The notes: generated from the sequence alone by a model not told the origin. A stretch of 64,000 nucleotides of DNA from Paenibacillus woosongensis (GCF_009725165.1 NZ_WNZW01000001.1:434001-498000); one strand, 5' to 3'. Shown: positions 16,692 through 25,290, counted from the stretch's first letter. Translations and numbers: made by a program.

Positions 16692-17433
16692 GACTCATCT
16701 CCCACACTTTCTTTTTCCTTGTCTTCATCATGAGAATAGCTAAGATCACCTTGCACATATAATAAATGGATTGGAGAGGCGAGATGCTGGACACGCCGCC
16801 TTGCCGCTCTTTCATCACTACAGGAATTTCTTGAAAGGACAGCTGGCAGTTATCGAGCATCACGAGAGCTTCGACCTCTGGATAATCTGTAGGATACTGC
16901 TGTGCAAACAAAGTAATTGCCCTGCGGTTGCATAAACGGTAGCCCGAGGTAGGGTCGGTGATTCGTTTTCCGGTCAATCGTGTAACCAGACCCCCAAGCA
17001 GATCAATGCCTAGCTTTCTAGCAAACGTGGATTGGAAGCCCTCTTTTTCGATAAAACGGGAGCCTACGACCATATCTGCACCTGTCTTGCGCATACAGCA
17101 GAGCAGCTTGGCAAGATCAGCGGGATCATGCTGGCCATCGCCGTCAATCTGGACGGCATAATCGTAACCGTTCTCTGCAGCATACCGATAACCGGTCTGT
17201 ACGGCGCCGCCGATGCCCAGGTTGCTGCAGAGATGGAGTACCGCAGCTCCCGCATTCTCTGCGAGCAGTCCCGTATCATCCGTTGAACCGTCATTGACCA
17301 CCAGAATGTCTGCATAGGGTGCATATTTCTGCAGTGAAGCGATCACTTGTTCAATGCCTTCCTCCTCGTTGTAGGCAGGTACGATGGCGAGAACCTTGTC
17401 ATGATTGAGATGATGATGGCGATGGTGAAACAT
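16681..17433 (-). CDS. GT2 glycosyltransferase, DPM1-like polyprenyl-phosphate glycosyltransferase
   Basis: A 250-residue GT-A enzyme. It shows VLAIVPAYNEEEGIEQVI, VVNDGSTDDT (nucleotide-sugar binding), QIDGDGQHDPADL (DXD-like metal motif) and GSRF, with ITDPTSGYR at the acceptor end, all typical of dolichyl/undecaprenyl-phosphate hexose synthases. No C-terminal membrane domain is present, and the neighbouring DUF2304 protein may supply one. The product would be a lipid-phosphate sugar donor for the GT39-like enzyme upstream. The start lies inside the 3' end of the GT39 gene (35-nt overlap), an operon hallmark. Confidence 0.88.
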   Translation of the reverse strand: MFHHRHHHLNHDKVLAIVPAYNEEEGIEQVIASLQKYAPYADILVVNDGSTDDTGLLAENAGAAVLHLCSNLGIGGAVQTGYRYAAENGYDYAVQIDGDGQHDPADLAKLLCCMRKTGADMVVGSRFIEKEGFQSTFARKLGIDLLGGLVTRLTGKRITDPTSGYRLCNRRAITLFAQQYPTDYPEVEALVMLDNCQLSFQEIPVVMKERQGGVSSISPLQSIYYMCKVILAILMMKTRKKKVWEMSHET

Positions 17434-18688
17434 CGTTTACACTCCTTTCAGCAGTTAAGACCGTTTGCTTGGCAGGCAGCCATTTGCGAATCAGGGCGAC
17501 GCCAACGATGCTGACTGTGATGATTATGAACGGCATGACCGTATAGTTGTACCGGTATTCCGGCACGAAAACGAGCCTGACCAGCGACATCGTCACAAGG
17601 ATAATCACAAGTATTGCAGCAGGCTGTCTCCACTTTCTCGCAAATACGAAAAGCGAGGCGAGAGCGGAGAAGACCAGCCCGCGATGCAGCCAGTTCAGCC
17701 AGCTCCACGGGACAATCGGTATCACCGGATATAGCGGCTCATGACCGCTGCCAAAGTACATTTTGGAGTACGTATGTTTTAGCTTGCCGTACGTATACCA
17801 TTTGGCGAATTCCCAGGTATGCTCCGTAAAGCCGATCTTCAAGCGCTCCTTGGCAATTTCCATTTGCGTCTTCCCCCGGCGGTCGACCAATCCGTCATCA
17901 TAGTTTTTGTCCGGGTAGGTTCCTGCTTGAAAAGGATTCACCTGGGTGGACGCCACCACGACTTCATTCAGCGTAATCATATTCCGTACTACCCATGGAG
18001 ACAGCACCGCGGCCGTCCCGATCACGGTAAACAAAAACAGCTTTAAGGTCTTACGTGCCTCCTTTTTCCAAAAATAATGAAAAATATAGATCGGAAACAG
18101 GAGGATCAAAAATTCAGGCCGGGTCAGGACAAGGAGTCCCATAGCGGCCCCGCCCAGTAAAGCAGAGGCAGGCGTCTTCCTTTCGAATACAAGGAGCTGC
18201 AGATAGACGTAGGCCGCGAAGAACAATGTCGCCAAGGTCTCGGTGAGAATGCTCGCATTGCTCCAGACAAACGGCGGATATACGGCTCCAATCAATAAGG
18301 CCACGATACCGGCGGTACGTCCTCCAAGCCTTTTGGCAATAGCATAGATCAGCCATAACGTCAGGAGACTCATCGCCACCTGGGTGTACCGGATTGCCGG
18401 AAAAGGATCCTGGCGCTCATAATCGGCCAGCTTGTAGACTGCAGCCATGAATAAAGGGTATCCCGGCGTAACCTGCGCGTTCGGCTCCGTATCTTTATAG
18501 GCATAAACCCCCGTCTCCAGCAGCTGCCTTACCATTTCGTCGTAATAAATGGAGTCATGGGATACCTTGTGATGGACAGAGGTGAGAAAGTCTATTCTCA
18601 GAAAGGCAGCCAAGGCGAAAATAAGTATCACGAGTACAATGGCGAGCCTCGGTTTAGGCGGATGACAACGAATTGCTCTATTCAGCAT
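17399..18688 (-). CDS. GT39/ArnT-like membrane glycosyltransferase
   Basis: A 429-residue GT-C enzyme with about ten membrane helices. The first extracellular loop carries the acidic pair of the family (SHDSIYYDEMVRQLLETG), followed by VTPGYPLFMA as in PMT/ArnT-like transferases. It should take sugar from the lipid-phosphate donor made by the adjacent GT2 and attach it outside the membrane to protein or polymer. ATG at 18688 is selected because AAGGAG is 8 nt upstream. It is the first gene of a four-gene operon. The leader carries 11-bp direct repeats also found upstream of the response regulator gene. Confidence 0.82.
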   Translation of the reverse strand: MLNRAIRCHPPKPRLAIVLVILIFALAAFLRIDFLTSVHHKVSHDSIYYDEMVRQLLETGVYAYKDTEPNAQVTPGYPLFMAAVYKLADYERQDPFPAIRYTQVAMSLLTLWLIYAIAKRLGGRTAGIVALLIGAVYPPFVWSNASILTETLATLFFAAYVYLQLLVFERKTPASALLGGAAMGLLVLTRPEFLILLFPIYIFHYFWKKEARKTLKLFLFTVIGTAAVLSPWVVRNMITLNEVVVASTQVNPFQAGTYPDKNYDDGLVDRRGKTQMEIAKERLKIGFTEHTWEFAKWYTYGKLKHTYSKMYFGSGHEPLYPVIPIVPWSWLNWLHRGLVFSALASLFVFARKWRQPAAILVIILVTMSLVRLVFVPEYRYNYTVMPFIIITVSIVGVALIRKWLPAKQTVLTAERSVNDVSPSPSSSQS

Positions 18689-18756
18689 GGTGGTTACTCC
18701 TTTCATGTCAGGCGGTCTTGATGCGTCAATTACACATCTATAACCGTATAATAGAC

Positions 18757-18796
18757 TTCTTAATAAATGGCTTCGGATTGCTTAACAAATTCTTAA
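18757..18796 (-). promoter_or_regulatory. Direct-repeat response-regulator-like site upstream of the glycosyltransferase operon
   Basis: Read on the minus strand: TTAAGAA (18796-18790), N4, TTAAGCA (18785-18779), then TTAAGAA again (18763-18757), in phase at 11 and 22 bp. A TATTAT hexamer (18753-18748) lies just downstream as a possible -10. The first two units and their spacing are identical to the site at 20960-20977, as expected for OmpR/PhoB-type dimers. Confidence 0.6.
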
Positions 18797-18838
18797 ATAA
18801 AACAGTGCAACTGCTTATGTTTCAGAGGAACAGACAAC

Positions 18839-18864
18839 AAAAAACCTTTCACAATCGTGAAAGG
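18839..18864 (-). terminator. Terminator of the two-component operon
   Basis: The minus-strand stem CCTTTCAC / GTGAAAGG with a 4-nt loop is followed by TTTTTT, 15 nt after the kinase stop. Confidence 0.9.
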
Positions 18865-18879
18865 CTGAAGTCGACGCAT

Positions 18880-20106
18880 TTATTCGGTTGCAGGGAGGAT
18901 CGTTTCAAAACAGGTTTGCCGTTCGCTGCTGCTCGCGGATATGGTGCCGCCATGAACCTCGATGATGCTTTTGGTAATGGCAAGCCCAAGTCCCGTGCCT
19001 CCCCCTGTCTGCTTGGATCTGGATTTATCGGCCCGATAAAATCGGTCAAATATAAACGGCAAATCACGTTCAGGGATCGGATCGCCATAGTTCACGACCT
19101 GAATGATGGCCTTGTCTTCTCGTTCCTGAATGTAAATATCGATACGTTTGCCGGCACTGCCATATCGAATCGCGTTGGAGATTAAATTCTCATAAGCTCG
19201 AACGAGATGATCTCCATCGGCTTTAATGATGACAGGATGATCAGGCGCATGGACACGGCAGGATACGCCCGCGCTCTCCAGGTTAGGCACAAATTCCTCG
19301 GCAAGCTGCCGGAAAAAATCATTCATGTCGATCTGCTTCAGATCTAGCGGCATATCGTTATTAATCCGCGTATATTCAAATAGATCATCGATGAGTTTTT
19401 TTAACGTCACGGACTTTTCATAGGCAATGCCAATATAGTAGCGAAGCTCGACCTCATCGAAATAGCGGTCTTTTTCGATCAGCTCCAGAAATCCCAGAAT
19501 TGAAGTGAGCGGTGTTCTCAGGTCGTGCGACACCCCGGTGATCAGGTCATTTTTTGTCTTCTCCGCTTTCCGCTCCTCCTGTATGGAATGGTGCAATTGC
19601 GCGCTCATTTCATTTATGCTCTTTGCAATCTCACCCAAATCATGATCAGGCTTGACCGGGATATCGTACTGAAAATGTCCTTTGGCAATTTCCTGAAGCC
19701 CATGGTTGATTTCCCGCAAATACTCGTTCAGCTCTTCGGCGACGCGATTTGCCCGGGAAGCAATCAGGCCAAGCTCGTGGGGAGATTGCACCGGCACGGG
19801 TGCATGGAACTTGCCATTCTCCATGAGCTGCAGGGTATCTGCGATTTCGCTGGCGTATCGAACCAGGGGTCTGCTTAACATGTAATAGAAAAATAAGTAA
19901 AGAGCAGCTCCAGACACGACCATGACAGGCATGGAGCCAATATGGTTAATCACCCATACGAGCGCCGCATTGATCTTATTGAATTGCAAAATATAATTCG
20001 CAAGCAAGTTGCCTAGAAGCAAAACTAGGGCGGTTAGCAGACTGCTTACAATGTGGATCAGCAAGAATCTCCATCGGATGGAATTGAACAGCTTCATGCG
20101 GGTCAT
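18880..20106 (-). CDS. Membrane sensor histidine kinase
   Basis: A 408-residue kinase. Two membrane segments (about residues 13-37 and 50-71) enclose only a very short outer loop, then HAMP-like linkers, HisKA with GVSHDLRTPLTSI (phospho-His), and an HATPase domain with N-box ENLISNAIRYG, DRFYRAD and GGTGLGLAI. With hardly any extracellular domain it probably senses in or near the membrane (intramembrane/VanS-like group), for instance envelope stress. It begins 1 nt after the response regulator stop, whose AAGGAG serves as its RBS. Confidence 0.9.
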   Translation of the reverse strand: MTRMKLFNSIRWRFLLIHIVSSLLTALVLLLGNLLANYILQFNKINAALVWVINHIGSMPVMVVSGAALYLFFYYMLSRPLVRYASEIADTLQLMENGKFHAPVPVQSPHELGLIASRANRVAEELNEYLREINHGLQEIAKGHFQYDIPVKPDHDLGEIAKSINEMSAQLHHSIQEERKAEKTKNDLITGVSHDLRTPLTSILGFLELIEKDRYFDEVELRYYIGIAYEKSVTLKKLIDDLFEYTRINNDMPLDLKQIDMNDFFRQLAEEFVPNLESAGVSCRVHAPDHPVIIKADGDHLVRAYENLISNAIRYGSAGKRIDIYIQEREDKAIIQVVNYGDPIPERDLPFIFDRFYRADKSRSKQTGGGTGLGLAITKSIIEVHGGTISASSSERQTCFETILPATE

Positions 20107-20107
20107 G

Positions 20108-20818
20108 TTACAACTCCTTTGACGACTTCATTTTATAACCGATGCCCCACACGGTCTTTATAAATTGTGGATTTTGCTTATCCTTTTCGATTTTTTCACG
20201 AATTTTCCGAATATGAACCATAATTGTGTTTTTAGAATCCATGAACGGTTCGTTCCATACCTCCTGATAGATCTTGTCCATGCTGAGCACGATCCCCTGA
20301 TTCAGAGCGAGCATTTCCAGAATGGCAAATTCACGGGGCGTCAGCTTCACTTCCTGATCGTCCACGGTTACGGTATGGGTCGCGGTATTGATCACCAGCT
20401 CATCAATGACGATTTCGTGTTCACTCTTTTTTGAATCCTGGCGGTTCAAATGCTTATATCTGCGGAGCTGAGATTTGACGCGGGCAATCAGCACCAACGG
20501 ATTGAACGGCTTGGTCACGTAATCGTCCGCTCCGATGCTGAGCCCTGTGATCTTATCAATATCCTGGCTTTTTGCAGACAGCATAATAATCGGCGTGTTC
20601 CTTTGCTCTCTGATCTTCATGCAGGCCTCTATGCCGTCCATCTCAGGCATCATAATATCTAGAATGATAAGATCTATATCGTGAATTTGCACAATACGAA
20701 GAGCCTCCAAGCCGTTGGAAGCTTTGTAAAGATTATATCCTTCATTCTTCAGATAGATCTCCATCAATTCAATAATTTCCTTCTCATCATCAACGAGTAG
20801 AATCGACTCTCTGGACAT
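20108..20818 (-). CDS. OmpR/PhoB-family response regulator
   Basis: A 236-residue regulator. The receiver domain has LLVDDEKE, ILDIMMPEMDG (phospho-Asp) and KPFNPLVL. The C-terminal winged helix has LTPREFAILEMLALNQG and TIMVHIRKIREKIE, as in VanR/PhoB. ATG at 20818 is preferred because GGGGTG is 6 nt upstream. It is co-transcribed with the histidine kinase. Its own leader and that of the glycosyltransferase operon share the TTAAGAA-N4-TTAAGCA repeat, so it probably activates both. The inducing signal is not known. Confidence 0.92.
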   Translation of the reverse strand: MSRESILLVDDEKEIIELMEIYLKNEGYNLYKASNGLEALRIVQIHDIDLIILDIMMPEMDGIEACMKIREQRNTPIIMLSAKSQDIDKITGLSIGADDYVTKPFNPLVLIARVKSQLRRYKHLNRQDSKKSEHEIVIDELVINTATHTVTVDDQEVKLTPREFAILEMLALNQGIVLSMDKIYQEVWNEPFMDSKNTIMVHIRKIREKIEKDKQNPQFIKTVWGIGYKMKSSKEL

Positions 20819-20850
20819 GATCGGCACCCCTGCTTTGTTCTGTGTCATTG

Positions 20851-20871
20851 TTACAACTAACCCTGTTGTAA
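20851..20871. promoter_or_regulatory. Inverted repeat in the response regulator leader
   Basis: TTACAAC-N7-GTTGTAA has perfect 7-bp arms, 33 bp upstream of the regulator start and downstream of the putative -10. It may be an operator for a second regulator or a feedback site; its function is not known. Confidence 0.4.
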
Positions 20872-20922
20872 ATATACCATATCTCTAGAGATCCCTGCCC
20901 GGTATCTCCTGCGGGTGACCTT

Positions 20923-20977
20923 ATTATAATCGTCAGATCTTAAGAAGGTTGAACGCAAATGCTTAAGTTTTTCTTAA
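20923..20977 (-). promoter_or_regulatory. Putative autoregulated promoter of the two-component operon
   Basis: On the minus strand, TTAAGAA-N4-TTAAGCA (20977-20960) lies upstream of a TATAAT (20928-20923) that lacks a recognisable -35. A repeat directly upstream of a poor -35 is typical of OmpR/PhoB-activated promoters. The rest of 20978-21083 holds nothing I recognise. Confidence 0.6.
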
Positions 20978-21083
20978 TTTCAGCACAAATTGCTACGGCA
21001 GGCGAAGCTTTCTCATATCGCTACACCTCATGCCCCTTTTGATGACTCTCACCTAAGAGATAACACCCATGCTAGGCGTATAA

Positions 21084-21113
21084 TGATAAAAAGACAGCCA
21101 AAAGACTGTCTTT
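21084..21113 (-). terminator. Terminator after the zinc-ribbon gene
   Basis: The stem AAAGACAG / CTGTCTTT with an 8-nt loop is followed on the minus strand by TTTTAT. It could function in either direction. Confidence 0.75.
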
Positions 21114-21178
21114 AAATCGTTTCTTGAGGGTAAAAACAATGCCAATTTGCTCGTTAGAATAAATTTTGCGCTCCCCTA

Positions 21179-21379
21179 CTACACGCTAAGCGCCCCAGCG
21201 GCAGCGTCGATTTTTTCCTGAGAAGCATGAAAGCAGCGTTTGCACACTTTCAAGACCTGCTCAGAGCCGCTTTTTCTCGCATACAGCAATTTGATGCGCG
21301 TGCTTCTGCATACCGGGCAGGTGCCGCGGCCTCTGGAAGGAAGCGTCCACAACGCTTTTCCGCGTTTTGACTTGGACAT
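21179..21379 (-). CDS. Small zinc-ribbon protein of unknown function
   Basis: A 66-residue basic protein with two Cys pairs, CPVC (residues 21-24) and CKRC (46-49), forming a probable zinc ribbon. Lys/Arg-rich ends suggest nucleic-acid or ribosome contact. I do not recognise a named family. The start is supported by AAGGTGGT 5 nt before the ATG, and a terminator follows, so it looks like a real single-gene unit. It lies between the two-component genes and cotJC without an obvious link to either. Confidence 0.65.
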   Translation of the reverse strand: MSKSKRGKALWTLPSRGRGTCPVCRSTRIKLLYARKSGSEQVLKVCKRCFHASQEKIDAAAGALSV

Positions 21380-21415
21380 CGGTTACCACCTTTTATATCA
21401 ATATTAGAGCGTCAC

Positions 21416-21994
21416 TCAAAAAAACTTCTTCTTATCCCGGTCATCCTTCAATATCTCCACCGCTTCGCGGAATCGCAGCGAATGCACGATCTCCCGCTCC
21501 CTCAGGAACTTAAGACCGTCCTGCAAGTCGACGTCATCGGTCATGTCGATGAGCCACTGATATGTAGCCCGAGCCTTCTCCTCTGCCGCGATGTCCTCGT
21601 ACAGATCGGCGATGGGGTCGCCCTTGGCTTGAATATAGGTTGCCGTCCACGGCACGCCGGCAGCATTCTCATAGAACAAGGCCTTATCATGATTGACATA
21701 GTAAGGATCCATTCCCGCAGCCTTCAGCTCCTCTACCGTGGCATCCTTGGTCAGCTTATATACCATGGTAGCAATCATCTCGAGATGCGCGAATTCTTCG
21801 GTCCCGATATCATTGAGAAGACCGATAACCTTATCGGGTATCGTATACCGCTGATTCAAGTATCTCAGGGCTGCGGCCAGTTCCCCATCCGCTCCCCCGT
21901 ACTGCTCGATCAGCAGCTTCGCCATTCGAATATCACATTTTCCTACCCGTACGGGATACTGGAGCTTTTTCTCATAGACCCACATATTCTGCAT
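21416..21994 (-). CDS. cotJC: CotJC, manganese-catalase-like spore coat protein
   Basis: A 192-residue ferritin-like four-helix protein. MWVYEKKLQYPV near the start is the CotJC hallmark. Probable di-metal ligands come from EEFAHLEM, EDIAAEEKAR and REREIVHSLRF. It is a component of the Bacillales spore coat and related to Mn-catalases. An ATG three codons upstream of MWVY lies only 3 nt from AGGAGG, so the true start may be either one. It follows cotJB by 43 nt in the cotJABC operon. Confidence 0.92.
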   Translation of the reverse strand: MQNMWVYEKKLQYPVRVGKCDIRMAKLLIEQYGGADGELAAALRYLNQRYTIPDKVIGLLNDIGTEEFAHLEMIATMVYKLTKDATVEELKAAGMDPYYVNHDKALFYENAAGVPWTATYIQAKGDPIADLYEDIAAEEKARATYQWLIDMTDDVDLQDGLKFLREREIVHSLRFREAVEILKDDRDKKKFF

Positions 21995-22037
21995 TTCCCT
22001 CCTTAATCATTTTCAACAGACGGCCGTGGGGCAGGCA

Positions 22038-22307
22038 TTATACCTGCCAAGGCCACGGTACCTTCGACCATTCCCATGGAAATTTCGAATAAGAATGGCC
22101 GAAGTTCATCAGGGGACCATAGAGCTGCTGAAAATGGTTGGCAAGCTGAGTGCGTTCCTGGACAAGCTGATTGTATTGCTGAATCGAGGCTAAATCATCG
22201 GGGTGTGTATCGAGGAAGAGGTTTAATTCGACAAGCACGAAATCGAGCGCCTGCAGCTTTTCGAGCATCTCATAAAATTGCGGGTCCAAATTGCCTTTGT
22301 GTGACAT
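22038..22307 (-). CDS. cotJB: CotJB spore coat protein
   Basis: An 89-residue helical protein with the CotJB pattern: FYEMLEKLQALDFVLVELNL, LDTHPDDLASIQQYN and a Tyr/Pro/Trp-rich C-terminus (KFPWEWSKVPWPWQV). It is needed with CotJA and CotJC for this coat sub-assembly. The ATG at 22307 has GAAGGTGAG upstream and starts 4 nt after the cotJA stop; a longer in-frame reading into cotJA lacks an RBS. Confidence 0.9.
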   Translation of the reverse strand: MSHKGNLDPQFYEMLEKLQALDFVLVELNLFLDTHPDDLASIQQYNQLVQERTQLANHFQQLYGPLMNFGHSYSKFPWEWSKVPWPWQV

Positions 22308-22311
22308 TATC

Positions 22312-22542
22312 TCACCTTCCTTTTCCCCACTTGGATTCATAGGGACTGTAGAGTGCAGGCCACAACGTTCCATGCCTTAACGCTTCCTCCGGACTGAACT
22401 GGGGAAGATTCAGCGGTTGAAAGTGCATAAACAGCTGCGGCGGCGTACTGTACGTCTTGCATAATATCGGCGGACAGGGGTCAAAAGGGCCGACAAAGGG
22501 GGCCCAGGCTACCTCTTGGGGATGACTTAACGAATGATTCAA
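22312..22542 (-). CDS. cotJA: CotJA spore coat protein
   Basis: A 76-residue Pro-rich protein with a WAPFVGPFDPCPPI-type motif and TYSTPPQLFMHFQP, the CotJA signature. The start is TTG at 22542, because GGAGG lies 8 nt upstream and no ATG is available. First gene of cotJABC. Sporulation-specific (sigma-E) expression is known in Bacillus; I could not find a convincing sigma-E promoter in the 130 bases upstream. Confidence 0.88.
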   Translation of the reverse strand: MNHSLSHPQEVAWAPFVGPFDPCPPILCKTYSTPPQLFMHFQPLNLPQFSPEEALRHGTLWPALYSPYESKWGKGR

Positions 22543-22672
22543 TGATCGTTCCTCCTTCTGTCATTAATTGTTCGGCTATATAGGGAGACAAGACACCACT
22601 CCCGATCCTCACCATTAACATATGACGTTCGCCCAGAATATGAACCACCAATCGCAGCAATACAGCAAAAAA

Positions 22673-22721
22673 CAAAAAAAAACTCCTATCAAAGCGATTC
22701 CCTCGCCTTGATATAGGAGTT
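22673..22721 (-). terminator. Terminator of the YfkAB/CNNM operon
   Basis: The minus-strand stem AACTCCTAT / ATAGGAGTT, extended by a partly paired CTTTG/CAAGG region, is followed by a run of seven or more T at 22680-22673. Confidence 0.85.
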
Positions 22722-22728
22722 TTCTTCT

Positions 22729-24135
22729 TTAAACACCGGGCTCGTATTCTTGGGATTTCTCATTCGATTCCGCATCCGTCGTATCGTCAGCTGATTCTTG
22801 CGTTCCGTCCTGATCTACGAGCTGCTTGATATTCACCCGCATGATGCGAAGCGGTTCGGCTTCGGCCACTTCAATAAGCATATTCTCGACCTGAACGCTT
22901 CTCCCTACGGCAGGGGCCCCGTCCAGTTCTTTAAACAGCCATCCCCCGATGGAGTCCACTTTATCGTGTTCGATCGTGACCCCTGTCAAATCATTTACGT
23001 CTTCGATGAGCATCCGCCCGTCAACTGAAAAGGTGCCGTCGCTGAGCTTCTCAACTTCAGGGCGATCTATGTCGAACTCATCATAAAGATCGCCGACGAT
23101 TTCCTCCATAATTCGCTCAGCTGTGAGCAATCCAGCCGTGCCCCCATATTCATCTACCACAACGGTCAGTTGGGAATGTTTCTTCTGCATAAGACGCAGG
23201 ACATGGCTGACTTCCATGGATTCAGGCACATTCAGGATCGGCCGCACGATGGCAGCAATATTCTTAGAGCTGCCTCCGTCTGGCAGGAACAGATCGGCCA
23301 GATGAACAAATCCGATGATCTGATCCTTGTCATCTACGGCAACCGGATATCGGGAATGTTTCGTTTCCTCCACAATCCTCATATTTTCTTCCCAAGTGAG
23401 ATTCGTGTACAGGCAGTCCATATCAGTTCTCGGCAGCATGACCTCCCGTGCCAGCAAGTCAGAGAAATCAAACAGATTGTCCATCAGCTTCATCTCGTCT
23501 TGGTCGATGACACCGCTCTTCGCGCTCTGATCCATCAAAATGCGGATTTCCTCCTCCGAATGGGCAGCCTCTCCCTCGCCTGCCGGCTCGATGCCGATCA
23601 GCCTGAGCAAACCATTCGCCGCCGAATTCAACAGCCAGATGACTGGCAGGAATACTCGATAAAAGAATAGGAGCGGAGCAGAAAGCCATAACGAAGTCGA
23701 CTCCGATTTCTGGATCGCAAGCGATTTCGGAGCGAGCTCCCCGATAACGATATGCAAAAATGTAATGATCGCAAACCCTACCGCAACCGAAACGGTAGCA
23801 ATCAGCGTCGAATCCGTTACGCCGATTTTATGCATCAAAGGTTCGATCAGCAATTCAGATATGGCCGGCTCACCGACCCAGCCCAGCCCAAGTGAGGCCA
23901 ACGTAATTCCCAATTGTGTAGCTGATAGATAGGCATCCAGTTTTTTATTTACTTTGAGCGCATAGGTTGCACGCTTGTTGCCTTCGCTGACGAGTTGGGT
24001 CAGCCTGGACTGACGCACCTTAACGAGTGAAAACTCCGCTGCAACGAAAAACCCATTCAAAAGCACTAAAATAATGACTAGAAACAAATTGAATATCAGC
24101 TTGCCAATCTCAAACTCCGTATGTCCATCGGGCAT
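22729..24135 (-). CDS. HlyC/CorC-type CNNM-CBS membrane protein
   Basis: A 468-residue protein. The CNNM (DUF21) membrane domain covers residues 1-200 (GFFVAAEFSLVKVRQSRL, TQLGITLASLGLGWVGEP, HIVIGELAPKSLAIQ), then a CBS pair (about 215-345, EVMLPRTDMDCLY, VVDEYGGTAGLLT) and a C-terminal CorC/HlyC domain (GGWLFKELDG). Bacterial CNNM proteins transport or regulate Mg2+ and related ions. It begins 18 nt after yfkAB, so they are co-transcribed, and an intrinsic terminator follows. Confidence 0.9.
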   Translation of the reverse strand: MPDGHTEFEIGKLIFNLFLVIILVLLNGFFVAAEFSLVKVRQSRLTQLVSEGNKRATYALKVNKKLDAYLSATQLGITLASLGLGWVGEPAISELLIEPLMHKIGVTDSTLIATVSVAVGFAIITFLHIVIGELAPKSLAIQKSESTSLWLSAPLLFFYRVFLPVIWLLNSAANGLLRLIGIEPAGEGEAAHSEEEIRILMDQSAKSGVIDQDEMKLMDNLFDFSDLLAREVMLPRTDMDCLYTNLTWEENMRIVEETKHSRYPVAVDDKDQIIGFVHLADLFLPDGGSSKNIAAIVRPILNVPESMEVSHVLRLMQKKHSQLTVVVDEYGGTAGLLTAERIMEEIVGDLYDEFDIDRPEVEKLSDGTFSVDGRMLIEDVNDLTGVTIEHDKVDSIGGWLFKELDGAPAVGRSVQVENMLIEVAEAEPLRIMRVNIKQLVDQDGTQESADDTTDAESNEKSQEYEPGV

Positions 24136-24153
24136 AGGTACAGCGCCTCTTTT

Positions 24154-25290
24154 CTAAAATGTGATTGCTTTGCGGGATTTGAAGTCGGTGTCCTTATAAT
24201 ACATGTCTGCAACGAGCAGGTTTGGACCGCAGCAGCTGGCCGCCTCGCAATAACAATTTACTTTCTGATTGAGCGGATGTTCGTTCAGCCATTTGGCAAA
24301 AATAACATCCAACCGTTCCTCATGCACGCTGCCGAAAGAAGGTATGTCTGCAAAATCCGTTACGAACACTTCCCCCGTAAACATATTCACGTTTACCCGG
24401 TTTCTGCCGTCCGGATCATTCCGTACCGTGACCATCGGTTCCTCGCGCAGCCGCTTCAGCAAAGCGGCATCGGCCTCGCTGTTATTGCAAGCATAAAATG
24501 GGAGGGTCCCAAACAACATCCATATCTCTTTATTACGCTCATCGAGCAAAGAATGAATCGCCTGGCGCATTTCATCGAGCGATAACACCGGCAGCCCTTT
24601 GGCGAAATTGGATGCATACATCGGATGAACCTCATGCCGGCGGCAGCCCATTTCCGTAATCAGCTTATGAATTGCCGGCAGCTTATCGTGAGTGCGGTAA
24701 TTGATCATCGATTCGGCCGATATGTACATCCCCGCCTCGCTCAATTTCCGCGAATTCTCCATCATCGTGTGATACAGCTTGTAGGCGATTTCCTTCTTCA
24801 CAGGATGCCCGCTATTCGCAAAGCCTATCTCATAGAAATCCTGTTCATTCGTATAGTTGAACGAGATATGCATCACATCCAGATAGGGGATCAGTTTCTC
24901 GTACCGCTCATAATCGAGGGTCAGGTTAGAATTGATCTGCGAGCGGATCCCGCGCTCCTTCGCGTATTTCAAAATCGGCAGAATCTTCTCGTCCACCATC
25001 TGCTTGCGGAAGGTCGGCTCACCTCCGGTAATGCTGATCGTCCGCAAATGCTCCACTTCATCCAGGCGACGCAGCATCAAATCCAGCGGTATTTGCTCTG
25101 GTTCCTTCAGCACCAGGCTGTCCCCGACGGCACAGTGCTCGCAGCGCATGTTGCACAAGTTCGTAACCGTCATTTCCACGCTGGTCAGCACATGGCGTCC
25201 GAACTCACGCAGGGAAACGATCGGATCCCAGGGATCATCCTTTGGATTCACCGTTGCTGTCATCGCAGAGTTATGCTTAAGTATTTTCAT
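24154..25290 (-). CDS. yfkAB: YfkAB-type radical SAM protein
   Basis: A 378-residue radical SAM enzyme. The N-terminal CNMRCEHC (CxxxCxxC) binds the SAM [4Fe-4S] cluster, ITGGEPTF is the GGE motif, and the C-terminal NCYCEAASCCG is the CxCxxxxC motif that names the YfkAB family and may bind an auxiliary cluster. The reaction is not established. In B. subtilis the gene is annotated as yfkA/yfkB; here it is one uninterrupted frame. It leads an operon with the CNNM-CBS gene. Confidence 0.88.
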   Translation of the reverse strand: MKILKHNSAMTATVNPKDDPWDPIVSLREFGRHVLTSVEMTVTNLCNMRCEHCAVGDSLVLKEPEQIPLDLMLRRLDEVEHLRTISITGGEPTFRKQMVDEKILPILKYAKERGIRSQINSNLTLDYERYEKLIPYLDVMHISFNYTNEQDFYEIGFANSGHPVKKEIAYKLYHTMMENSRKLSEAGMYISAESMINYRTHDKLPAIHKLITEMGCRRHEVHPMYASNFAKGLPVLSLDEMRQAIHSLLDERNKEIWMLFGTLPFYACNNSEADAALLKRLREEPMVTVRNDPDGRNRVNVNMFTGEVFVTDFADIPSFGSVHEERLDVIFAKWLNEHPLNQKVNCYCEAASCCGPNLLVADMYYKDTDFKSRKAITF

